A stretch of DNA of 55,734 nt, taken from the NCBI GenBank assembly GCA_937957915.1, contig CALGNZ010000089.1, positions 1 to 55,734 of the forward strand, given 5' to 3'. Of the stretch, positions 11,501-19,370 are shown one piece after another. The notes beneath the pieces are model-generated. The model saw only the letters and a list, made by a program, of their open reading frames with translations, had not been told where the DNA came from and did not search any database. This stretch comes from an uncultured Granulosicoccaceae bacterium (GTDB lineage: Bacteria > Pseudomonadota > Gammaproteobacteria > Granulosicoccales > Granulosicoccaceae). How positions within the stretch are numbered: position 1 is the first letter of the stretch; the number at the start of each line of letters is the position of its first letter. The translations under genes were made by a program, and so were the position numbers.

Positions 11501-14500
11501 GTGGTGTTTTGCAGTATCGGAAACTCATTGATGGGCAAGACATCCATCGTAACTACTTCGCCGTATACCGAGCCTGAAATGTCCATTCCCGATATCCGTA
11601 TCAACAGCTGGTGCTCGCTCATACTTTCAAAGTCGAGTTTGGTTGCGTCTGCCACAGTAACCTTACCACTTGACTGATCTATTGCGAACGCCCCATCCGC
11701 ATCGTCGAGTAACTCATACTGATAGCCTGTAACATCCGGTATGGGGTCGCGCGGCATCACGAATCCGGCAACCGTACCGTTTGGCGAGTTCTCATCGAGA
11801 GCCAAATGATAGGTCACGCGGGAACTGGTGAATTCGGCATCTTGTACGTGCTTTTCTATCAGCGTGACTGGTTGACTATTACTACCCGTCTTACTGGTAG
11901 CATTCACTACAGCAGAATCGCCATTCAGAGTTGTCATCTGCCAGTTAACTTGTAGATCTGCGGGCGCGATAACGCTCTCTACATCAATACGTGCAAATCG
12001 GTTATTTTCGATTTCTGCCGCAGTGCGGATTGAATCCCAGATTCTGACGTCATGAAAGGTTCCGGTAAAATGCTCGCCACTAACAAAGTGCAGCTGTGAC
12101 TCTGGATCTGTGGGCTGATTACTGTCTACAGAAGATAGCTTTTGACCAAATACAAACGGAAAATCGGCTGTCAGTTTAATTGTGGTATTGGTCCAGCCTG
12201 AAGCCACCTCGTTGGCCAGTTTCCCATCAATGTACATCTGGTAGTACTGCTCACCCGCCCGCAGGTCAAACACGATCGCTATGCTATGCATCTCTCCGTC
12301 GAACAAGTCAGGGATTGGTAATGCAGACCCATGATAAGTCAGACCAGATGAAAGCCCCTCCACAGGCCAGCCTTGCATATACCACTCAACTTCGCCATTC
12401 GGTTTAATCGCCAGATGATTAGTATGCCCACTGACAGATGCCGCTGAGTACACAGTGCTTTGACCACCGCCAGAATTTGGCTCCAGACCGGAAAAAAGAA
12501 ACTCCCAGGTTTGCAGCGAATCGCCTACGATATGATTGAAATGAGATGAGTCATACAGATAGGCATCGTTCCCGCTATCCTTGTTTATCGTCACCCCTGC
12601 AGACAATTGACTTGGCACATCACTGATTGCACTGATTGAAAACTGCCCGTTGACCGAGTCTGTTCCGTCAGATGCTGTGAATGTAAATGCATCCGAACCG
12701 GCAATATCGTTATTGGTATATTTTACCCTGTAACTGTTAATGTCACTCTGGGTAAAACTGTCATTAACATTCAGCAGCTCACCGGCATTCGTTAACACAC
12801 CGCCAGACAATGCCGACTTCAAAGTGAATACAATTTCCGATGCAGCGTTGTCGATGTCTGTGACCAGTAACTCGCTACTGCTGATTACCTGATCAGCTCC
12901 ACCGGCTCCAACAACCAGACCTGCGTTGGTATCAATGACCGGAATACTGTTTACCGCGTTGATGTTAACACTCGACAATGCAGATGCGGTCTTCCCGCCC
13001 CCGACACCCTGACTAACGGATGTCACCGAATCACCGTCACTGACCAACCACTCCAGCGTAACCTGTGCCGGTGGCGCCACACTGATGTTCTGGTAGGTGA
13101 TAGACCGTAATGTATTGTCCACCGCAATAGTGTTGGCATAGTTATCAAAAAGCAGAGTTAACGTACCAGCTGAATTTTTTTCTACCAACCCAATCGATGT
13201 ACCATCGTAGTCGAAAGACGCCCCCTCTATCAGATCGCCAAGCACCCCACTGTTGCCGAATACATCATCGGGATCAGGAACTCCACCCGCTCTTTGCAAG
13301 GTCAGTCTGGCACCCGCAAAATTGTCCACTGGTGTCAGCTCAGGATCTGTTACCGCAACATCTGTATCGAGAATCACTGAGCTCCCGCCCTCGTCAAACA
13401 CGGCCGCACCGTCAAGGTTAGCAATAGAGGGGGAATCGTTCACTGCAGTCAACTCAACGACCGTCTGCTTCTCTACAGCTTTCAGTTGCCCCGCTGCAAG
13501 CCAGCGAATTTCGTCATCAGACAGAGCCTTGCTGTAAACTCGCACATCATCCAGCTGCCCCTGATAAAAATCGGAACCATTGACATGCGCTCCGATAACA
13601 GTGTCGGGAGATTGTGTGTACGTTATTGAATTTGCATGGGCGGTTTCAGCCACCAGAACACCATCAATAAATAGTTTCTGGGTAGCAGCACTGTCATCTA
13701 CACTATAGGCAATATGACGCCAGCCAGACTCTGCCAAATCAACACCACTGTTCGTTAGCCACCAGTCAGAATCACCCGATCCATTAACTGAATGAAATAT
13801 CCCGGTGACTCCGCCGGCGCCTCCCTCATTGACACGCAGCACTACGTTATCACCAAGACTTATCACCTCTGCACCGTTGGTAACAGTATCAATATCGACC
13901 CAGGCTGATAGCGTAATGCTCGTAGACTCGCTATAGTTTCCTGCAACGACTATGTGCTCGCCACCTCCTGTAAACGAAGCCACTGAACCCCGTTCGCTAT
14001 CGATCACATAGGGCAATGTGCCAACGGTCGTTCCATGATGTGCTACCCCGGCACTGGTATCATCAGCAGAACCTTCAAACTCATATTTCCCAACCAGATG
14101 CGCCTCAGGTACTATTCTGATCACCAGTGAATCGCTGGTATCATCATTGGTATATGGGGTATACACCAGTGATTGCAGTGCAGCATTTATTGCACTCTCA
14201 AACCCTTCAATTGTAATTGCAGCAGAGTTGTTACTGCCGCCGATAACATCAACGCCGGCGGTACTGGTGAAAGCGAGGCTGCCTCCGCCAGTGGTGTGTA
14301 ATTCAATCTGCAACTGCTGATCCTGTAGAATACCGTCGTCAATGCTGATAGCGGTCGCACCGGAGAACACAACGGGGGTATCTTCGGGGATCGTCAGGGA
14401 ATCCGGTGCCACCACCGTGAATTCAGGAGATGCCAGAATTGTCACCACGGAATTCCCAATCGCTGTAAGAGCACCACCTGTGCCCTGCAGATCGCTATGG

Positions 14501-17500
14501 TTGCCGTCGCTAAACCTCCATTCAATATCAACGGTGGTTGGTGGCGAACTCAGCGGATGACTATAGGCGATTGATCGCATGGTATCGACCACACGAGTCT
14601 TGTTTGCATCGCTGCCAAAGGAAAGCTCAAGCACGCCAGCACTGTTACGTCGCACTTCGCCGATACTAACACCGTCGTAGGCCACAGCTGCCCCTTCGAC
14701 CAGTGGCGAGAGCAAGCCTGTCGCACTAAACGTATCACCCGCGTTTGGTGATCCACCGGAACGCTGCAACTGCAACTCGGCTCCATTAAAATTACCAGCA
14801 AAAATCGATTCCAGCTCTGCATCAGAGACGGACAGATCAGCATCCAAAATCACCGGGCCATCTTGCTTGCTGTAGACCGGCCTGTTATCCAGATTCATCA
14901 ACAGTGGCGCATCATTTACACCACTAACATTGATATCAAAAACACCTGCTGTAGCCGGGACGCCATCCTCTCCGCCATCTGCCATTTCAAAAGCAAAGGA
15001 CGCACTGGCCCCCTCAGTCCCATCATGCCGAAATTGAACCTGACCAGCGTTGATATCGGCCTGTGTAAAGCGGGTTATTGGCATCAGGGGATCAGTAGCC
15101 AGTACTACATCACCCGCTACCGGACCAGAGACAATGCTATAGGTAAGCTCGTCCGGGTTGTCGTCCACATCACTAAATGCGAGCATCTCCGCTGAAATAG
15201 TAGTCTCAGTATCGCCCTCTACAATGTTGACGCCGTTGTTCTCAACTAATATCGGTGCATCGTTAACCAGTACTATTGTAATAGCGAATGTACCCTGTGA
15301 TGTCGAGCCACGACCATCATCAACAGTGAAAGCGAAACTGTCATCCGTGTGCTCACCGCCGTCCGGGCTATAACTTAACGCTCCGTCATTAATATCCTTT
15401 TGAGTGAACGACGATCCTTCCACCAAAACTGCGGTATTAACCTTTAGCTCTCCATTCACCGGAGCGCCACCGGGGTTAATCGTATATGTCAGATTTTCTG
15501 GCAGATCAGTGACATCCACATCACTGGTTTTTAGCTCAGACTCTGTAATGATCACACTGGCATTTTCTGTAACCAAGACACCACTGTTGTTAACAATCTG
15601 CTCTTCATTTCGCAACTCGACGCTAACCGTAGCGGTGCTGTACTGATTAGACTCATTGTCCTTTATTTGCGAATTAGAAAGCACATCAGCATAGAGCCTT
15701 AGATCTCGCATTCGATGATCATCAAGACCCTCATCGAATTGATTTGATCCTATATAAATATCTCCAGCCGGATCAAACGGACCATCACCCCTATCGGATG
15801 AAGCTTGTAAAATCCCGTCAATATAAATACTGACACCGACTCCCGCTTCTCGAGTCAGCGTGTAGTTGTGCCAGTTACCATCATTATCAACAGGAATTCT
15901 GACGCCGAAATCAAGCACATCTCCGTCATAGGCATCTTTTATGTAGGTAGCGATATGTGCGGTGGTACTAACAAAGGGAGTATAAAAGTGATCCACGGCG
16001 TAAATACTGATGCTGTTTGGTTGGAGCCAGTCACCCTGATGATAGAAGTACTCAACTTCACCGTTGGTTCCGAACGCGCCGAGTTTATAGTCAAACGAAA
16101 TCGTAAAACGGCTCGGGTAGTTAAGATCACCGACAATGATCGAATCATCACCATCGAAATCCAGCCCTTCACGATCTACTGTCGGATTTCCAATAACCAC
16201 CCCATCGTTACGGCCTACCTCATCGCTCGCACCATCAAGCATGCGCCAGTGACTCAGAATATCCGGGTTGCCGTCAGTAATAGTATAATCGAAATGGTCA
16301 ATCCCTGTAGCGCCCACAGTAGAGGAGTAGGTCAGCTTTCCACTGTTGTCTTTGGTTAACGAACCCAGCACAGGCTCGGTGTTGTTTACTACGGTGAGTG
16401 TGTTACCGGACAGATTGGTATCATTTGACAGTAACTCACTATGTGTTACGTCAACTGATGTCGACGACAACAATTCTCCAAGGTCGTCATCGACGGCAAT
16501 GGCAGACACGGGATCTACAGCGATACCTGACTGACCGACAACAGAAAGCACATCGCCGCTTCCATCGCTGCTTTCAATGTCAAAACTCCAGTCGATGATG
16601 CGGAGCTCCTCGCCAAATCCGATGCTGTCGGTTTGGTAGAACAGGGACTGCAGGGTTTCGTTGACAAGTGCAGTGGATGCACTGGCATTAAACGCGATAA
16701 CCAGTTTTCCATCACCGTACTCTGTAACAGTACCGATGTTCCCGGCACTATTGTGCAGCAGCGCTCCACCTTCCAGCAGCGGCTGAAAGCCATCAGCAAT
16801 ACTAAACTGGTCTTCCATGCTGGCCCCGCCGGCGCGCTGCACGGTGATGGTAGCGCCGGCATAACGAGCTGTAGCCGCCTCATCATCAACAACGATGGTG
16901 ACATCCGTATCCAGCGCTACCGCGGGACCATACATATGGAAGGCCGGGATATCACCACCGAGAGAATTGAAAATCGGGGGGTCGCCTGCAAGCTCGTGAG
17001 CCCAGTCGGCTTGCGCTAACACGGATAGCGCTATCTCGGTTTCTATCAGTCCTTGTTGATACTCCAGCTGCCAGTTGCCACCAGCACTATGATGACCAGT
17101 GGTATCCCTACTGGCCGCTACATCGGTTCCGGTTAACTGCCCCAGCCGCTCGAGCAACCTTACCCCGTCGTCGCTGGATGCCAGATCACAACCGTACACC
17201 AGTAAATCCGCACCTTCGTCCAGCGAATGCTGCCATTCGGATACCGTCGCCGCCTGTTGATCCAGAACTGCAGCATCCACCCAGCTATTACCCAGTTGTA
17301 GCGAGCGATCAGTGCCGTGAGAAATGATGTGAATTGCGTTAAGACCGTCGACTGTCCGCAGGGCCTCCGACACCTGACTGATGCCATCTTTATCAGCGTC
17401 GATTATCGACACTCGCAGAAGTGGTCCGGAGCCGGCGCGAGACTCGATATCTCGAATAAGCACGTCCAGGTCTTCCACATCACTATTGATGAAGACCAAC

Positions 17501-17712
17501 TCTATCGACTTGCCGGTGTCCTCAGGAAGGGCCGGCGGTAACTCCGATAAAGGTATATCCAGCAGAGACTCATCTAGTGGATCAACACCAGTTAATCCTG
17601 GCAAATCAGCAGAGAATAGTGTGCGGGGCTCCAGCCTTTGCAGCACTGGAGTAGTGTTTGTTGCCCGACTTGACGCTGTCGTCGACGACTCAGCAAATTT
17701 TTTTTTCAACAC
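5557..17712 (-). CDS. Giant LEPR-motif / DUF4347-like surface protein with LamG and cadherin-like repeats
   Basis: A 4051-residue protein in one uninterrupted frame. It has no classical signal peptide but carries an LEPR-type motif (LEPRTLFSAD, residues 27-36) known from giant Gram-negative repeat proteins. Residues ~70-230 match the DUF4347 pattern: HIISHG with His132 and LLVYGCDLA with Cys175, reminiscent of a caspase-fold dyad. Then follow cadherin-like repeats joined by NDAP linkers, three LamG-like sections (~485-690, ~1205-1405, ~1700-1905), eight DFGF repeats (~2640-3700) and a putative-Ig domain (~3735-3830). A hydrophobic stretch at 3954-3985 is followed by a 66-residue polar tail, suggesting C-terminal membrane anchoring. 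The stop overlaps the start of the hybrid kinase. Likely a surface adhesin or sensor; adhesion, autoproteolysis and secretion route are inferences. No type I secretion genes are in the window. Confidence 0.9.
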   Translation of the reverse strand: MLKKKFAESSTTASSRATNTTPVLQRLEPRTLFSADLPGLTGVDPLDESLLDIPLSELPPALPEDTGKSIELVFINSDVEDLDVLIRDIESRAGSGPLLRVSIIDADKDGISQVSEALRTVDGLNAIHIISHGTDRSLQLGNSWVDAAVLDQQAATVSEWQHSLDEGADLLVYGCDLASSDDGVRLLERLGQLTGTDVAASRDTTGHHSAGGNWQLEYQQGLIETEIALSVLAQADWAHELAGDPPIFNSLGGDIPAFHMYGPAVALDTDVTIVVDDEAATARYAGATITVQRAGGASMEDQFSIADGFQPLLEGGALLHNSAGNIGTVTEYGDGKLVIAFNASASTALVNETLQSLFYQTDSIGFGEELRIIDWSFDIESSDGSGDVLSVVGQSGIAVDPVSAIAVDDDLGELLSSTSVDVTHSELLSNDTNLSGNTLTVVNNTEPVLGSLTKDNSGKLTYSSTVGATGIDHFDYTITDGNPDILSHWRMLDGASDEVGRNDGVVIGNPTVDREGLDFDGDDSIIVGDLNYPSRFTISFDYKLGAFGTNGEVEYFYHQGDWLQPNSISIYAVDHFYTPFVSTTAHIATYIKDAYDGDVLDFGVRIPVDNDGNWHNYTLTREAGVGVSIYIDGILQASSDRGDGPFDPAGDIYIGSNQFDEGLDDHRMRDLRLYADVLSNSQIKDNESNQYSTATVSVELRNEEQIVNNSGVLVTENASVIITESELKTSDVDVTDLPENLTYTINPGGAPVNGELKVNTAVLVEGSSFTQKDINDGALSYSPDGGEHTDDSFAFTVDDGRGSTSQGTFAITIVLVNDAPILVENNGVNIVEGDTETTISAEMLAFSDVDDNPDELTYSIVSGPVAGDVVLATDPLMPITRFTQADINAGQVQFRHDGTEGASASFAFEMADGGEDGVPATAGVFDINVSGVNDAPLLMNLDNRPVYSKQDGPVILDADLSVSDAELESIFAGNFNGAELQLQRSGGSPNAGDTFSATGLLSPLVEGAAVAYDGVSIGEVRRNSAGVLELSFGSDANKTRVVDTMRSIAYSHPLSSPPTTVDIEWRFSDGNHSDLQGTGGALTAIGNSVVTILASPEFTVVAPDSLTIPEDTPVVFSGATAISIDDGILQDQQLQIELHTTGGGSLAFTSTAGVDVIGGSNNSAAITIEGFESAINAALQSLVYTPYTNDDTSDSLVIRIVPEAHLVGKYEFEGSADDTSAGVAHHGTTVGTLPYVIDSERGSVASFTGGGEHIVVAGNYSESTSITLSAWVDIDTVTNGAEVISLGDNVVLRVNEGGAGGVTGIFHSVNGSGDSDWWLTNSGVDLAESGWRHIAYSVDDSAATQKLFIDGVLVAETAHANSITYTQSPDTVIGAHVNGSDFYQGQLDDVRVYSKALSDDEIRWLAAGQLKAVEKQTVVELTAVNDSPSIANLDGAAVFDEGGSSVILDTDVAVTDPELTPVDNFAGARLTLQRAGGVPDPDDVFGNSGVLGDLIEGASFDYDGTSIGLVEKNSAGTLTLLFDNYANTIAVDNTLRSITYQNISVAPPAQVTLEWLVSDGDSVTSVSQGVGGGKTASALSSVNINAVNSIPVIDTNAGLVVGAGGADQVISSSELLVTDIDNAASEIVFTLKSALSGGVLTNAGELLNVNDSFTQSDINSYRVKYTNNDIAGSDAFTFTASDGTDSVNGQFSISAISDVPSQLSAGVTINKDSGNDAYLYDSSHFNHIVGDSLQTWEFLFSGLEPNSGGGQSTVYSAASVSGHTNHLAIKPNGEVEWYMQGWPVEGLSSGLTYHGSALPIPDLFDGEMHSIAIVFDLRAGEQYYQMYIDGKLANEVASGWTNTTIKLTADFPFVFGQKLSSVDSNQPTDPESQLHFVSGEHFTGTFHDVRIWDSIRTAAEIENNRFARIDVESVIAPADLQVNWQMTTLNGDSAVVNATSKTGSNSQPVTLIEKHVQDAEFTSSRVTYHLALDENSPNGTVAGFVMPRDPIPDVTGYQYELLDDADGAFAIDQSSGKVTVADATKLDFESMSEHQLLIRISGMDISGSVYGEVVTMDVLPINEFPILQNTTGAMSYVENTAAIAIEPTITVFDEELSTSDNFNGATLTLSRVGSAHGDDLFVATGELGPLIPGAPLTVSNLEYGNVVSNQDGELRLSFSENSAGNNVNAILGLIGYLNSNDTPPAEVQLQWVFTDGNELAQGAGGLGTSTHITTVDVTASNDAPTISNIEITRPYIENSEPIVLNRAIHLSDPELDSQGFEGSTIAVQRAGTGANAVDLFGATGALLLQHGGPLVYNGTEVGVVTNNAAGLLQLDFNQFANGPVVDAILKSITYANSSDDPAGQVKLIWSFSDGNTGQQGIGGALATQFVQTIDITAEPDPPVLQTNALSVSEGGTVVPGVLTLNTVDPDTTASNLIYTINDIEYGYFAFASSPTIETDTFSQQDLIDGGVLFVHDGGERPPAYRVSVSDGLHTDSGDAVVSFTGVNDSPTATGIPARITVLEDVASDVPLLLMSLSDSDSGSGALSVTFTTVAGGVLAVQNTDQLTVAGNAGESVIVSGTLENLNNWLAGSQALTYTGTTDANGTALDKIAILLTDNGNSGQGAIEQLSVGEIVVDIQAVNDEPSGQDGSIVISEDTRYLFREADFGFTDPIDGHFFYGVLVEVIPSAGQLTVEGVAVDDGTFISAVDIQAGLLAYTPAENEYGHPYAAMQFRVIDSGGKQNNGIDTDATQNTLVITVESVPDNPAGQSVTLPLVEDTAHVFSRSDFGFTDLADNDLFVALSVASVPDLGELYLNSDLVVVDQIIAIEDINAGLLKYVPPLHAHGIAFDGFDFQVMDSGTENSTDVVPDRITFDIEPSGDAPSGADNAISILEDASHTFSSAEFGFSDKHDNDNFSAVRIVTLPVSGSLSVNDRVPFVGEIISRAVIDAGGLRFDTPVDSHGDAFASFLFRVIDDGTVAHAGVIEDPVARQMIVTVLPVNDAPAAVSKSISIIEDTVYTMMESDFGFSDAADGNNFQSVNLISLPADGSLSLAGREIIAAATVTVSDINAGLLRYTPELHANGLNHARFSFNVIDDGGISSGGADTSMAANEIRFDVVAVSDQPAGEDNRLQLIEDREYTITIADFGFTDVHDNDSFTGIRVSQVSGKGVFSFKGAAIENGWFIDRAAIDAGALVYIPAKNTFGADISRLQFTVQDDGNSDHGGYFVDSTKNELIIDIDPVNDQPLIAINSGATLDEGAVVVIDSASLEVRDVDNSSEQIVFNVSAQPQSGVLFRADEPNAELLQFTQTDINQGVIFYQHDDSEQRVDRFSFKAMDSSGLPGVYGEFQFSIEAVAEAPDGTNKVITILEDNSYTLRTEDLGFRDAEEGDSFTGLILTMPPEAGMLTVDGLVATPGQKIQVQQIESGSVVFYPALHSNGFDTDRFFFRVIDSGDTTNRGLNTDQVPNYISFDVLSSNDAPAGTDALIELWSDRIHTFTSADFGFSDPHDGNRFLSVVIGTTTNEGRLLFDGGFLSAGQTVLVADIDSGKLKYLPVAGLSEAVTDKFTFAVVDDGGVANDGTNRDPVDNVFGIIIHAVHQPPTASPARVVIDEDTTHIFTREDFGFSDSVDGHQLLAVEIVSVAGSGDLLLDGRSVSGVQAITLAHLNEGLLSYVALPNSNGLAAAQIEYRLQDEGGTDFGGNDTSDIATLVIDINPVNDVPVAGEFADHIVVPGSELSLQLPDKLFKDLEDGHDLQLVVSLSNGDPLPDWLEFDSINRIFTGTPLPDDVGTLSISVTAFDSGNASAVVQFDFTIEPPVQLTLAAANNAVVDSASDPFEDSETPEVARENIRQGPTGVTVAETMEVPPVLERTLPIRESVEIFSGLSPQVPAPDLFKYVDEVIKSSRKAASGEGDAIANAVAEGFGSEVTEQNLAELFAFSQTQFLGNTPELVRQLDEQRESATKLIALDRQLIGGSVAVTTGLSIGYIIWLVRGGLLLSSVLTSMPAWRWVDPLPVLGAVDDQAPANDGESLTSMVERPVPEHPVSVQSVSEQSANENHTNESTTGGWRKQ
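6605..9850 (-). repeat. Eight DFGF cadherin-like protein repeats inside the giant gene
   Basis: Eight segments of about 118 residues carry the pattern EDT-x-Y/H-x-F followed by DFGF-S/T-D (variants EFGF and DLGF). The DFGF points lie near 9769, 9408, 9054, 8697, 8334, 7630, 7265 and 6905. Spacing is about 355-365 bp except for a double-length gap between 8334 and 7630, where a different cadherin-like repeat (LDEGAVVVIDSASLEV) is inserted. The copies are diverged at DNA level, so the expansion is old. Confidence 0.8.
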
Positions 17713-18438
17713 AGGTAACCAAACTTCTAAAGGAATCAGATCCCCAGCGTCGGATCGATCCCTTCAACCTGACAGCGTAACTTAAATAACAAAAGTAGAA
17801 TGACAGGAGGCGGCAACAACTAATTGATTCTTAAATAAATGGATCACAGACTGCGTAACTGCTCCACATTTTACAATTGAACTACAAACTGATTTCCCGG
17901 CAATTACATAAAGCAACCGCCCAGCCCGGGCAGAACGGCGGCGTTGAGGTTTGAAAGATTGGCGTATGCAGTACTGGCAGCGGTAGCTACTTAACATCAT
18001 TTCTGCATCGCGCTACCCCCAACAACTGGTGACGACACATCGAGCTATGTTCCAGACATTATGTATTAACCTTCCCATCTCAAGATCGTGAATTATGACA
18101 GGGCTGGCATACACTAAAACCACGGAGGCACAGGTGAGAAGGACAGGTGAGTGATTAATAGTAACGAAGAAATAAGCCAGTCAGACACTGACTGTTCTGG
18201 AAACGGCAGAAGAATTTCAGGGCAAGCCGCCAGCATCCATACACAACCTGCCAGCGGGTTATGCTTTTGCGACAAGACAGTCGTTAGTTGTGTTGTTGGT
18301 TATGCCATTAATGTAAAAAAATTTACTTCATGTGATTATCGCGACGATGCCTGTGGCGGATACTGTGGGCACGACAACAGACGAATGCCAGTACTACCGG
18401 GCAACACTACGCAGTTCAAACTGGCAGTTCAACCCGAA
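17713..18438. other. Intergenic region upstream of the giant gene
   Basis: About 725 bp between the giant gene and the tail of the lipoprotein gene, both on the minus strand. It must hold the promoter of the giant gene and kinase operon, but I cannot point to convincing -35/-10 boxes. Short open frames on both strands have no family resemblance. Confidence 0.5.
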
Positions 18439-18828
18439 TCAGGACTCACATCGATGCGTATCAGTGACAATAGCAGTAATTACTGTGTCATCGCGCCCCT
18501 GTTGTAACGCGAATCGAACCAATGGTTTCCCATCTTTTGTAAAAGATTTACTCCACCACCAGGACCCCGGAATTCTCCACTTGGCCTGCCCTACCAGCCG
18601 TGTCGCATCTTTAAGCGTCATACCAACCTCAACATTTTCTGCAAGCCGCTTACCGGCCTCCGAACAACTCGGGTACTCGCCAGAGTAATCAATTTCAGGT
18701 TTAACAATAATCACTGGCGTTGGAAAGCGCTCAGGTTCTTTGGAAGACTCCAAAAGTGATTGCGCGCTGCTGCAACCTGATAACAAAACAGCTACTACTA
18801 AAGCCAAAGTTGACCTTTTAACTTGCAT
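18439..18828 (-). CDS. Small predicted lipoprotein, unknown function
   Basis: Protein of 129 residues starting MQVKRSTLALVVAV, with a lipobox LLSGC that places the lipidated cysteine near residue 19; it should be exported and membrane-anchored. The mature part contains VGMTLKDATRLVGQAKW and ends in a Cys-Glu-Ser tail. The segment G-M-T-x-x-D-A-x-x-L-V-G recalls the BamE/SmpA-type fold, but the match is weak and is not a call. A longer frame begins at 19023, but its first 65 residues would bury the signal peptide, so the ATG at 18828 is chosen. It lies upstream of the giant gene on the same strand, separated by about 725 bp. Confidence 0.75.
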   Translation of the reverse strand: MQVKRSTLALVVAVLLSGCSSAQSLLESSKEPERFPTPVIIVKPEIDYSGEYPSCSEAGKRLAENVEVGMTLKDATRLVGQAKWRIPGSWWWSKSFTKDGKPLVRFALQQGRDDTVITAIVTDTHRCES

Positions 18829-19370
18829 AGTGCATTTCTCTCTAATTAAAAAAAACAGATGTAAACAAACCCGAACGGCGATGATGGTAAACGCTATCAT
18901 GTCAGGACGCAAAAAAATATCTAACAATTTTACAAACACTGTGTTTGGTAAAGTTACATTCCTTTCAAAACTCTGATCGATATCGGCCATCAAGTGCGAA
19001 CAGCTCGCTACCACCGCATTCACAGGCAGCTATAAACACGCCGTAACGTGTGTTGACTCAACAGCCTTCGCCACGCGGTTCAGCAAACGCAGACACCATC
19101 AATTACCACATACCGTACCGTTAATGAATGCCTGCCACTGCCGGTAACAATGAATAAAAACTGCTCAGACATGTGCTACTCAAACAACGTTCAATCGCGC
19201 ATTAAGTTATTCGCTAACACCCTCTGAAAGCAACTGATAATGACGCAAACAAAAATAAAATTTTAGTTAAAAACACATGATCTAATTTAGTAATTCGCAC
19301 GTAGCAGCTCGCAGCATAACGATGCAGTACACTGTTCAGGATCTTCACCAAAACACGGTACCGAAACACC
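18829..19370. other. Intergenic region between divergent genes
   Basis: About 540 bp separating the lipoprotein gene (minus) from the lyase-like gene (plus). It is AT-rich near 19250-19300 (AAAATAAAATTTTAGTTAAA), a plausible promoter zone for the lyase-like gene. No RNA gene or regulator site is recognised. Confidence 0.5.

Noticed and set aside
18151-18507. 118-codon plus-strand frame overlapping the lipoprotein gene tail
   Set aside because: No recognisable family, unusual cysteine-rich composition, and overlap with a better-supported gene on the other strand.
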